Positions 7,141-14,318 of a stretch of DNA of 21,064 nt are shown here, piece after piece; positions within the stretch are counted from its first letter, which is position 1; every line of letters starts with the position of its first letter. Below the pieces are notes generated by a model, which searched no databases, was not told the DNA's origin, and saw only the letters and a program-made list of their open reading frames with translations. The position numbers and the translations under genes are program-made. Source of the stretch: CAZVKN01 sp964627035 (GTDB lineage: Bacteria; Electryoneota; AABM5-125-24; Hatepunaeales; Hatepunaeaceae). The stretch is taken from assembly GCA_964627035.1 (NCBI GenBank), contig CAZVKN010000044.1, forward strand, positions 1 through 21,064, given 5' to 3'.

Positions 7141-8282
7141 GATCGGAACAGTAACCTATAACACAGTTTCAGCATTTCAGTACCTGCTTTGGCAAACCTC
7201 GATAACATAACAGCCGTTAAAGATGAGCTTCCATGAATATCCATCAACTCACACCTGTAATCCCGTGACGGGAAAACTACTTCTGAAAAATACTTCATCC
7301 GCTTCCAAAAACTGTCTATCGCCTGACCATAGAGCACAATTCCGGCATGTCGTGTTTCAAGCCCTGACGAAATTCTATAGATGATACGCCCGGCTATCAA
7401 CGATGATTTTGAACTCGCTGCGTCCAGCAGCAGCTCTCTCGGAATAGAACAGCCAAATATTTTGCTTATAGGGCTAATCCCATACGAAAACAGCTTATGT
7501 ACTCTAAATTCCTTCACTCTATCAATGACTTCGTCCCACCGATCCTGAGAAGTGATCCATTTACAAATCATAGCAATATCAACACCCCGGCTCATCTTAT
7601 CAAATGAATGTTTAACCCAATGTATCGTATTGCAGATCAGATCATCAACCTCATCGAGAACTCTGACATTCTCGGAATTTATCTCAATATTTGTGCTGTT
7701 TTGAAATAGTTGTGCTGCTGAAATTTCACCTGCATATTCGCGTGTGCGGCGGTTGTCTTCACCCATAACAGCAGTGTGAATGTCCAATGTTACACCATCC
7801 TTGTACATCACATTTCGCTGAACATTGTACGGTTCCCATCCGTTCTCCCGTAAAGCTCTCTCAAATCTATTCTGATCATCATCCATTATTAAAAGATCAA
7901 TGTCAGCCATATCCCTCACAAAAGAGTCAGTATAGTAACGCTGCCAAGACACTCCACGCAGCAAAATCGGGTTTATCTTCTTAATCGTCTGATTGTTCAA
8001 GATAGAGTACAGCTTATCGCGAATAAGCAGCTCTCGCTTATTTATCTCAACCCACTCTCTGTATGCTGTCTCTTTCCCAGGTTCAAAGAGCATCCCATTA
8101 ATACTGCCATAAGATGCAAAATAGCTTAACAGCCCATCCGCAAGAATCACATCAATAACAGCCTGCGATGGATGTTCCGAAAGATTCTTGCGAAAGCTGA
8201 AATCGAAATCCGGCTCGCTGATTAGATCATAGCACGATTTTGCCAATTTAACCCGCAGCCCGGCAAATTCAGCTTCGCTCAT
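7137..8282 (-). CDS. Nucleotidyltransferase-like family protein (NTP_transf_5)
   Basis: A 381-residue protein of the nucleotidyltransferase family that accompanies HprK-like and PqqD genes in peptide-modification and exopolysaccharide loci. The core lies at about residues 106-170: LLRGVSWQRYY (basic/glycine motif), then VRDMADIDLLI with the metal-binding Asp-x-Asp at Asp127 and Asp129, and the third carboxylate in LDIH (Asp167). The C-terminal 200 residues are helical with no motif recognised. The preferred start is the ATG at 8282, 5 bp after the HD-GYP stop; an immediately preceding TTG is the alternative. Its substrate is unknown. In related clusters such proteins are proposed to nucleotidylate or extend phosphate on the peptide. 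Confidence 0.8.
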   Translation of the reverse strand: MSEAEFAGLRVKLAKSCYDLISEPDFDFSFRKNLSEHPSQAVIDVILADGLLSYFASYGSINGMLFEPGKETAYREWVEINKRELLIRDKLYSILNNQTIKKINPILLRGVSWQRYYTDSFVRDMADIDLLIMDDDQNRFERALRENGWEPYNVQRNVMYKDGVTLDIHTAVMGEDNRRTREYAGEISAAQLFQNSTNIEINSENVRVLDEVDDLICNTIHWVKHSFDKMSRGVDIAMICKWITSQDRWDEVIDRVKEFRVHKLFSYGISPISKIFGCSIPRELLLDAASSKSSLIAGRIIYRISSGLETRHAGIVLYGQAIDSFWKRMKYFSEVVFPSRDYRCELMDIHGSSSLTAVMLSRFAKAGTEMLKLCYRLLFRS

Positions 8283-8287
8283 CAACC

Positions 8288-9961
8288 CTATTCGACATCC
8301 TCCGGCTGCAGAGACGCGGTGATGAACAGGAACGGTGACTCTTTAAGGTCAAGTTCTATCGGTTCAGCCAGCCCCACATTCTTCTCATCTTTCAATATCA
8401 TCACTATCGGTCTCATCGGATGCGATTTATTGATTCCAACTACACGTCCGATTTGATTGTTATTCAGTTTTACGAAGCTGTCAATCGGGAAGATTGATAG
8501 TGCCTGCAGCAGAGCCTTGATTGCCTTGGGATTGAGTTCATCTTGTTTCAGCTTAACGATTTTTTGCATCGCCACATGAGCAATAAACGGTTTGCGATAG
8601 CAGCGTGGATGGCTCATCGCTTCATATCGGTCACAGACCGCAATAATCTTGGCAAGCCGGTCAATATCGTCAGATTCAAGTCCGAGAGGATACCCCGAAC
8701 CGTCCTCACGCTCATGCACCTGCTTGGTGATTTTTACAATGGAATTGTGATCCTTAACATCATAGTCTTCAGCACTTAAAATGGCGTTGACAGAGTGGTC
8801 AATGTGCTTTTTAATCTCCGCATACTCCCGCTTTGAAACCTTATGTTTCGTTTCAAGGATTTTCTTCGGAACCAGTGACATTCCGAAATCGTGCAGTATC
8901 GCAGTTTGGATCAGAATCATCATATCATCTTCCGACAGCCGCATTTTGTTCCCGATCAGTGCCGAAAAGACAGTCATGTTCACGATGCGATTGGCGATTG
9001 AGGTGGTCTTGCGACGGTTCAAAGCACGAACTTCAAGACTCTTTGTATCGTGGATATTCCCGACAAATTCCTGACCGATCTTTGCCAAGCAGCCAATATT
9101 TATAAGCTGATCTTCTTTTAACCTGTCCAACTGCCTGCTGACAGCGACGACTGCCCGATCATAAAGCGAGAAACGATTGGATGATACAACTTTCTTCTTC
9201 TCAATCTGTTTAGTAACTGTCTCCAACTTAGTTTCTTCGACCTTGCGAACAGGCGGTTCCACAACTTCTTCTATGATCTCTTCAGCAGATTCTTCCACCG
9301 GAACCGCTGCTGTGACCGGTTCATTCTCTGTATCGGGTTGTGGTTCGGTCGGTGTCTCAGGCTGTGGTTGTGTTTCTGTTTGAGTTTCAGTCACTTCTGC
9401 CTGTTTGAGTTCCGGACTTAGCTCTTTTACTTCAGGAAAAAAGGGTGTTGGTGTAGGATCATCGGCAACTTTACTTTGGGAAGTCTCAGCAATTGCCTCA
9501 TCGTCCTTTCTATGTTCCAATAACGAGACCAATTGCATCCTAAATTTTTTAGGATGGATCGGCTTGAACATAAATTGATAATTATCTGCATCTTTGTGAA
9601 GCTGAGGTTTCCGTTTGGAACTGTTGTTATAGAGAAACAGAATTGGAGTTCGTTCCATCCCTTGTATCTTTCTGATTCCCTGATACTGGAGCAGCGACTC
9701 TTCCGGACTTTTTGAACAGTCGGATACTACCATTGACGGTATAAGCTCGCTGCATATTTCCCCCATCTCGGCGAATTGATCTGTGATCTTAACCCTGCAG
9801 CCCGTACCGGTGATCAAATTCCGAATCTTTGCTATTTCTGTCAGATTCACGTTATGAACTATGACATATTGTGCTTCAGATATACTGGAATTCAGCGAGG
9901 CTTGCTGCTGAGTTTTTAATTTGCTGCTGCTTGTTCTAAACAGATCTTTCGTTTTATACAT
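8288..9961 (-). CDS. HD-GYP c-di-GMP phosphodiesterase-like protein with degenerate receiver
   Basis: A 557-residue protein. Residues about 30-150 resemble a receiver domain: Asp81 (VVSDCSK) in the acceptor position and Lys133 (FKPIHP), but the N-terminal acidic pair is missing (VIVHNVN), so phosphorylation is doubtful. A Pro/Glu/Thr/Gln-rich linker (about 165-250, with PQPE/PTEPQP repeats) follows. The HD-GYP domain spans about 290-490: His357-Asp358 (ILHDFG), His386 and His389, the GYP motif HERxDGSGYP at 416-425 and Asp444 (VCDRYEAM). The key metal-ligand residues are present, so c-di-GMP hydrolysis is plausible. A C-terminal extension (about 490-557) resembles the small beta domain seen after HD-GYP in similar proteins. 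It starts 1 bp after the ATPase stop and probably controls polysaccharide output. Confidence 0.9.
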   Translation of the reverse strand: MYKTKDLFRTSSSKLKTQQQASLNSSISEAQYVIVHNVNLTEIAKIRNLITGTGCRVKITDQFAEMGEICSELIPSMVVSDCSKSPEESLLQYQGIRKIQGMERTPILFLYNNSSKRKPQLHKDADNYQFMFKPIHPKKFRMQLVSLLEHRKDDEAIAETSQSKVADDPTPTPFFPEVKELSPELKQAEVTETQTETQPQPETPTEPQPDTENEPVTAAVPVEESAEEIIEEVVEPPVRKVEETKLETVTKQIEKKKVVSSNRFSLYDRAVVAVSRQLDRLKEDQLINIGCLAKIGQEFVGNIHDTKSLEVRALNRRKTTSIANRIVNMTVFSALIGNKMRLSEDDMMILIQTAILHDFGMSLVPKKILETKHKVSKREYAEIKKHIDHSVNAILSAEDYDVKDHNSIVKITKQVHEREDGSGYPLGLESDDIDRLAKIIAVCDRYEAMSHPRCYRKPFIAHVAMQKIVKLKQDELNPKAIKALLQALSIFPIDSFVKLNNNQIGRVVGINKSHPMRPIVMILKDEKNVGLAEPIELDLKESPFLFITASLQPEDVE

Positions 9962-9962
9962 G

Positions 9963-10763
9963 TTACTTTAATAACAGTCGTACAATGTCAGAGCTTATCA
10001 CTTCAGCTTTTCGATAGCAACCGATCAATAGTAGAAGGTCGCAGTAATTGTTAATCTTTCTTGGAATGCCCGTGCTATGATGCCAGATTGTGTCCACTGC
10101 CTGTTCTGTAAAGATAGCCTGCTTTGACCCGCTGACCAACAGACGATGAATCATGTATTTTGCGGTCTCCAGCCGATCAAGGTTCTTCAGATGAAATCTG
10201 CTGTAGAACCTCTGAGACAACTCTTGCTGTGAATTAATGCGCATTTTCAGATCAGGATGCCCTACGAGAAATAGATTAAATAGTCTGACGTTATCTACCT
10301 GCAAAGTGGAGGACATCTTGATCAGATCAAGGATCACGCTGTCATCCAGCAGTTGCGCTTCGTCAATTATGAGCAGTGTGTGAAAACCTGCTCTATAGTT
10401 TTCAATCAGAACCGTTTCAATCTGTCGGAAAACAGTCGTCAGACTGCTCGTATCAACACTCGCTTCATCCTCATCAGTCAGGTCAATCAGCAGAAGGGAT
10501 AGCATCTCATGAATATCACCCCGCGGATGATTGATAATGGACAATTTGCAGCTAACTGACGGCAACTCATCAACCAGCAATCGTATCAGGGTAGTCTTTC
10601 CACACCCGAATTCACCGGTTAGCAGCAGCGCACCTCTGTTTCCTGAAATCGCATGCTTGAACCTGACATATGCTTCTTCATGCTCGGGGGCGAAATAATA
10701 ATAATCCGGGTCAGGGGTATTCTCAAAAGGTTTACTATTTAATTTCCAATAATTTAAGTACAA
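9963..10763 (-). CDS. ExeA/GspA-like (XrtA-associated type) AAA ATPase
   Basis: A 266-residue ATPase of the AAA_22/ExeA family, often found at the head of exopolysaccharide or exosortase loci. The N-terminus (YLNYWKLNSKPFENTPDPD) is the family signature. Walker A is GEFGCGKTT (50-58), Walker B LLIIDEAQLL (130-139), and VGHPDL (167-172) with Arg185 (LSQRFYSRF) gives the sensor/arginine region. Helical lid to the end. Unlike long ExeA proteins it has no peptidoglycan-binding domain. The start is TTG with an AGG 5 bases upstream; no ATG is available in frame. It is the first gene of the tight minus-strand run. Confidence 0.88.
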   Translation of the reverse strand: MYLNYWKLNSKPFENTPDPDYYYFAPEHEEAYVRFKHAISGNRGALLLTGEFGCGKTTLIRLLVDELPSVSCKLSIINHPRGDIHEMLSLLLIDLTDEDEASVDTSSLTTVFRQIETVLIENYRAGFHTLLIIDEAQLLDDSVILDLIKMSSTLQVDNVRLFNLFLVGHPDLKMRINSQQELSQRFYSRFHLKNLDRLETAKYMIHRLLVSGSKQAIFTEQAVDTIWHHSTGIPRKINNYCDLLLLIGCYRKAEVISSDIVRLLLK

Positions 10764-11179
10764 TTGATGCCTGATGTCCGGTTGATTAGCTTCAATATTC
10801 CATTTCTCTACGAGTTAGTTTGACTGAGTGATGACACTAAAAGCGTGGTTCTCAAAGTCGTGACACAGGTCTGCCATGCTCAGTTCAAGCAGTTCCGGTA
10901 AATTACGATAAGCATATAAGTTAGCGTTATTTTTAATCTTGTCAAGTGATCTGTATCACAAAGAGGTACGCATTACGATTGAAAAGGTCTGTGGTAGAAC
11001 GTCCCGAAGTTGTGTAAATATCGTCATTCCCTGCAAAGCAATACGTCGGAAAATACAAATTTGCCGCTGTCAGGTCGTCGCACTGACAGCCGACCTGTTG
11101 ATATTACATAGGTTGTTGTGTCAGCCACGGCGGGCTGACACCGGGAGTTCTCCATTCTTGGGTAGATCCTTACAATTTA
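10764..11179. other. Intergenic region upstream of the cassette
   Basis: 416 bp without a supported gene. The right half is copy B of the two-hairpin repeat (11045-11160). On the minus strand a perfect TTGACA lies at 10945-10940, followed by the AT-rich TAACTTATAT, but no good -10 sits at 16-18 bp spacing (best TAACTT at 16). It is therefore only a weak candidate promoter for the ATPase-led operon, with a leader of about 150 nt. Confidence 0.4.
11045..11160 (+). repeat. Two-hairpin MITE-like repeat, copy B
   Basis: Same orientation as copy C. Hairpin at 11066-11090: GCTGTCAG, 9-base loop, CTGACAGC; it is degenerate because the inner stem and loop sequence differ from copies A and C. Hairpin at 11118-11141: GTGTCAGCC, loop ACGGCG, GGCTGACAC, identical to copy A. 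Outer ends are CGTCGGAAAATAC and CCATTCTTGG. It lies between the VanZ-like gene and the ATPase-led operon. Confidence 0.82.
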
Positions 11180-11797
11180 TCACTTTCCGTAAATGACAAA
11201 TGTTGTATCTGATTTAACCTGCACCACGCTTGTAGTGGTCGTTCCGTCTTTCCATGCAGTCAGTATGGTCAGTAGTTGATTGGGATAACCGCGCAGCCAA
11301 AGTTTATGTTTTTTAGGTTCTTTGCCTTCCACTCGTATCAGTGCCGGAGGATCGGTGTGTATGTAAACGCTGTAACGCACCTCAGAGTATCTGTATGCAG
11401 CTACAGTCATAGTCAGCCATAGAATACCGATTACAGAGAGCACTATCAGCTTCTTAATATCCAGCCCCGACTCTCTATCTACTTTGCTGCGAACCTTCCT
11501 GACAAAATAGATAATCACAACTCCAAATCCCGCAAAACCGCCGTTAATCACCATATCAACTATATCATCAAAGGTGAACGGGTTGTTAAAAATGACCTGA
11601 CGGATTTCCTCAGCGATGCCGATGGAAAATGCGAACACCCACGAAATGTACAGTGGTTTTTTTCTGCCAAGCGCAAGAGCGATAAACATGCAGAGCAGCG
11701 TAGCGAGGGCACCATGCAGGAAAACGTCAAGCTGAGTACCCGCTACGTATGCAAACCAATAGTCCAATCGCTCCAAAAATGTCGGATTCGGATACAA
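11180..11797 (-). CDS. VanZ-like integral membrane protein
   Basis: A 205-residue protein with about four hydrophobic helices: roughly 23-43, 48-68, 83-100 and 117-135. The central stretch HGALATLLCMF ... GIAEEIRQVIF ... FTFDDIVDMVINGGFAGFG follows the VanZ pattern (His in helix 1, then an acidic E-x-x-Q motif, then Asp and Asn before a Gly-rich helix). After the last helix about 65 residues form a soluble, probably extracytoplasmic beta-rich tail (LIRVEGKEPKKHKLWLRGY...), unusual for short VanZ proteins. VanZ-like genes are common in polysaccharide loci, which fits the downstream operon; the function is not known. The start is TTG with GAGAG about 8 bases upstream and is uncertain. Confidence 0.55.
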   Translation of the reverse strand: MYPNPTFLERLDYWFAYVAGTQLDVFLHGALATLLCMFIALALGRKKPLYISWVFAFSIGIAEEIRQVIFNNPFTFDDIVDMVINGGFAGFGVVIIYFVRKVRSKVDRESGLDIKKLIVLSVIGILWLTMTVAAYRYSEVRYSVYIHTDPPALIRVEGKEPKKHKLWLRGYPNQLLTILTAWKDGTTTTSVVQVKSDTTFVIYGK

Positions 11798-11895
11798 GTT
11801 ATATGCTCTCTATCAAGTTTTTTCTTTTCAGTATTTTGTGATTAAAGCGATACACCATAATAGCATTGGAATATTTGCCGATTAATCATCGGGCT

Positions 11896-12778
11896 TCACA
11901 ATAAATGCCAGCCGACAGCTCTGTCAAGCATTATCGAGAAATAGATTCCGATCATGTAGATAATTTAAAAGCCAAACAACTTGCCTGCGACTACTGTGGT
12001 GGCGATCCGCCTTGCTTTAACCGCGCGAATTACAAACATCCCACCAAGCAGCAACGATAATAAAAGATAGAGAGTTCCGGTACCGGTAAGATTCAGCAAC
12101 AATGAAGCGACCAATGTCAAAATCGCATAGAGAACAATCTGTACCCAGGTTTTTGAATCCCCGACAATAACAGGAAGCATCGGGAGCCCCGCATCTTTGT
12201 AGTCTTGCTTGTAACATATCGCAAGCGACCAAAAGTGTGCCGGAGTCCAGAAGAAAACAATGGCAAACAAAATTATCGGCTCTTGAGAGTGATCCCGCTG
12301 CAGCAGCCCATGATATAACGGGTCCCATTGATCCTGCTGCGCCTCCAATTACTATGTTCATCGGAGTACGCGGCTTCAGGATAATTGTGTAGGAAAGAGC
12401 ATAGAAAAGGATCGTCCCCAGCGATAACAAAGCGGAGAGTGGATTGAAGATTATCCAGAACAGAACAACCGACAGTATGCCGAGTAGAATTGAGAAGATC
12501 AACGCTTCTTCCGGACTAATGACACTGGTAGGGAGTGGACGACGGTTCCTGGTGCGCTTCATCTCCTGTCCACTTCCCGCTCGAGTATTGATTGAACGCA
12601 CTCGCTGAACCGCCTGAAAGGCTGAGCAGCAGCAACACCAACACAAACTGCATCGGATCTGAAAGTAAACTCCCTTCAAGTACCAAACCACCCGCACCGT
12701 AATTGTGACCACCAGAAGAATAGTAGGTTTGGTTAGGGCAATGAATCCATTTAGCTTATTATCTGACACGCTTGACAA
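11896..12778 (-). pseudogene. ctaB: Heme O synthase (protoheme farnesyltransferase), broken
   Basis: Clear ctaB/cyoE/COX10 sequence split over three frames. Starting LTKPTILLVVTIT, one base is missing near 12698, after which the next frame reads GAGGLVLEG...SASAFNQY. Another base is missing near 12585, giving LEREVDRR. A third is lost near 12562, giving MKRTRNRRPLP. Joined, these make the catalytic N-x-x-x-E/D-x-x-x-D segment (NQYLEREVDRRMKRT). A fourth shift near 12285-12292 follows SWAAAAGSL, then QEPIILFAIVFFWTPAHFW...AGLPMLPV in the next frame. TAA at 11967-11965 replaces a sense codon: the same frame continues IIYMIGIYFSIMLDRAVGW to the TGA at 11898-11896, the normal family C-terminus. 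A likely original start is GTG at 12769 behind AGGAG. Genuine decay is favoured because neighbouring long genes are intact. Confidence 0.9.
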
Positions 12779-13283
12779 CTCCTACAAAAATATCATGCAG
12801 AACGATCACCAGCACAGTAAAAACAGCCATAGTGTTAGCGGGATGAAGCAGTGTGATGATTTTCGGAACTCCGAGTAAAATATTTATGATGCCGAGTATT
12901 ATTTGTAACAGAATCAAACCGGCTGCTACCTCCAACGCACGTTTGGTGCGTGGATGCATGATCATATTCTTCAACTCGAGCCATAGTCCGACAAACGCAC
13001 CCAAAAAGATGAACGCAAACCATCTGTGAGTAAATTGAATCAAAATCTGATTGAAGAGGAAATTGCTGATCGGGTTGGCATATTCCGCTTGGAAGAGTTT
13101 GGAAACTATCGGAATCCACCTGTCGAAAATCATGGGCCAATCCGGGATTGACAGCCCGGATTGCGTCACACGCACCATAGACCCCCATACCACCAAGAAA
13201 AAAATGAACAGCGCCAATATCTTTAGATATTTTGCAGCTTTCAGCCGTTCAGGCTCAATTATTACCAAACTTTGAATTGCCAT
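12759..13283 (-). CDS. Half-size heme A synthase (Cox15/CtaA family)
   Basis: A 174-residue membrane protein with four predicted helices (about 22-42, 84-103, 114-137, 145-167) against about eight in usual CtaA. The first helix runs into VRVTQSGLSIPDWP, the typical N-terminal CtaA motif. The following RWIP...NPISNFLFNQILIQFTHRWFA resembles the second half of Cox15, with His85 as candidate heme ligand. A second His (LLHPANTMA, His147) lies in the last pair of helices. Compact four-helix heme A synthases are known from archaea, so it might work as a homodimer. It could equally be an old internal deletion. It overlaps the broken ctaB, the gene expected to supply its substrate heme O. Confidence 0.8.
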   Translation of the reverse strand: MAIQSLVIIEPERLKAAKYLKILALFIFFLVVWGSMVRVTQSGLSIPDWPMIFDRWIPIVSKLFQAEYANPISNFLFNQILIQFTHRWFAFIFLGAFVGLWLELKNMIMHPRTKRALEVAAGLILLQIILGIINILLGVPKIITLLHPANTMAVFTVLVIVLHDIFVGVVKRVR

Positions 13284-13771
13284 ACAATATCCCGGATACG
13301 ATCAGATAATTCTATTCAACGTCCGAAATAGTTCAGATTTCTGACGGTTTGCATCTTGCTATAAGGTGTCAGATGTGACGTTTTTTCGGATGATTAGTTG
13401 GAACTGATAACAGACAAAGAGTTAGCATGAGTGATTATCGCTCACAGGAGTCTGTCCGAGAATATAAATATTCCACTGTCAGGTCGCCGTACCTGACAGA
13501 TATATACTTAATACTACATGATTATGCTGTCAGCCGCGGCGGGCTGACAGCCGTGACTCTCTATTCTGACACAGACTGAAAGATCATTGTTTCCGCTCTT
13601 GACGTTTTAGTGATAAATCTATCAAGTAAATAGTGCTCTTCCCTTTCCAACGCAGGTAACAGTATAACGTAGCATGTTTGAATTTCAATTACAAGTTTCA
13701 TTCTGACCGAGTTGTATTTTATCTCGAATCAGCCCGATTTACCCTAATTCTGTGAGGAATCACTCCCAAAG
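13284..13771. other. Divergent intergenic region
   Basis: 488 bp between the minus-strand heme A synthase gene and the plus-strand lipoprotein gene. It contains repeat copy C (13451-13574). The rest shows no gene, no convincing sigma-70 pair and no RNA structure that I recognise. Confidence 0.5.
13451..13574 (+). repeat. Two-hairpin MITE-like repeat, copy C
   Basis: The best-preserved outer ends: CTGTCCGAGAATA at 13452-13464 and TATTCTGACACAG at 13562-13574, inverted repeats with three mismatches. Hairpin at 13476-13499: CTGTCAGGT, loop CGCCGT, ACCTGACAG. Hairpin at 13526-13551: GCTGTCAGCC, loop GCGGCG, GGCTGACAGC. The loops still pair with each other, with one G-U replacing an A-U of copy A. 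Like copy A it can be read through in one frame without a stop. Confidence 0.85.
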
Positions 13772-14044
13772 ATGAACCGGATTTCCCTTATTGAAAAGAA
13801 TTTTGCGCTCCTGATAATCGCCGGCAGTTTTCTGCTGATCGAGGGATGTCAGGGCAGAAATTCACCACGCTCACCAATTCATCTCAATCCAAACATGGAT
13901 CAACAACCAAGATATGATCCTCAGTCTGAGAGTAAATTTTTTATTGACGGTTCAACAATGCGCCAACCTGTGGAAGGAACGATCGCACAAGATGGGGTTT
14001 TATATGATGAGCATTCCAAATTCGCTGAACCGTCATTTGGCTGA
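13772..14044 (+). CDS. ActE-like (alternative complex III cytochrome) N-terminal fragment, lipoprotein
   Basis: A 90-residue ORF with a lipoprotein-type signal (hydrophobic core 12-23, LLIEGC with Cys26; Glu at -2 is atypical). The following NMDQQPRYDPQSESKFF and DGSTMRQPVEGTIA match the conserved N-terminal strand of the monoheme cytochrome subunit (ActE) of alternative complex III, which reads roughly D-x-QP-x-Y-x-P...FF-x-DG-x-x-x-R-x-P-V-x-GT-V-A. The family continues with a heme-binding CxxCH domain of about 100 residues. Here the frame stops after AEPSFG and no CxxCH is found downstream in any frame near by. It is therefore probably a truncated remnant next to cox15/ctaB, although a genuine short lipoprotein cannot be excluded. 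No good ribosome-binding site at normal distance (GTGAGGA is 12 bases away). Confidence 0.62.
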   Translation: MNRISLIEKNFALLIIAGSFLLIEGCQGRNSPRSPIHLNPNMDQQPRYDPQSESKFFIDGSTMRQPVEGTIAQDGVLYDEHSKFAEPSFG

Positions 14045-14097
14045 CCTCGACCTGTTTGCACTTTTTTTATTTAGCTGCATTATTCCCCTTAATTCTA

Positions 14098-14126
14098 TTG
14101 ACAAACTGATATGAAAGCATTAGATT
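14098..14126 (+). promoter_or_regulatory. Candidate sigma-70-like promoter
   Basis: TTGACA at 14098-14103, 17-bp spacer, TAGATT at 14121-14126 (6/6 and 4/6 to consensus). It points towards the hexaheme lipoprotein gene 418 bp downstream. FCB bacteria can use different -10/-35 consensus sequences, which limits confidence. Confidence 0.4.
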
Positions 14127-14301
14127 CAAATTAATAGATAGCCTTACTAATTGACCAAAAACGCCGATAGCAATTATATAATTCGGCTAAACTCCTACCA
14201 ATTACAAGTCGTAACATATTGACGAGGGTTTACAGACAATAAAGTAGTTAATTTATTGCCTGTACAGGGACGATGACTTTGCTTTGTATTGATTTAGATT
14301 G

Positions 14302-14318
14302 CTTTACACATTGTAAAG
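14302..14318. promoter_or_regulatory. Perfect inverted repeat, possible operator
   Basis: CTTTACA, CAT, TGTAAAG: a perfect 7-bp palindrome with a 3-bp centre, followed 2 bp later by another GTAAAG. It lies about 225 bp before the hexaheme cytochrome start. The symmetry is of the size bound by dimeric regulators, but no known consensus is matched. Confidence 0.3.

Noticed and set aside
10939..11196. 85-codon plus-strand frame upstream of the ATPase
   Set aside because: Half of it is repeat copy B, and it runs into the VanZ-like gene on the other strand.
12835..13188. 117-codon minus-strand frame overlapping the heme A synthase gene
   Set aside because: Out-of-frame shadow; the overlapping frame carries clear CtaA motifs and membrane helices.
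5937..13574. CRISPR array made by the three two-hairpin repeats
   Set aside because: The copies are kilobases apart, in both orientations, with no spacers and no cas genes.
13475..13580. Short read-through peptide in repeat copy C as a real gene
   Set aside because: It has no start codon or ribosome-binding site, and copy B carries a stop in the same frame; openness is likely a by-product of the palindromes.
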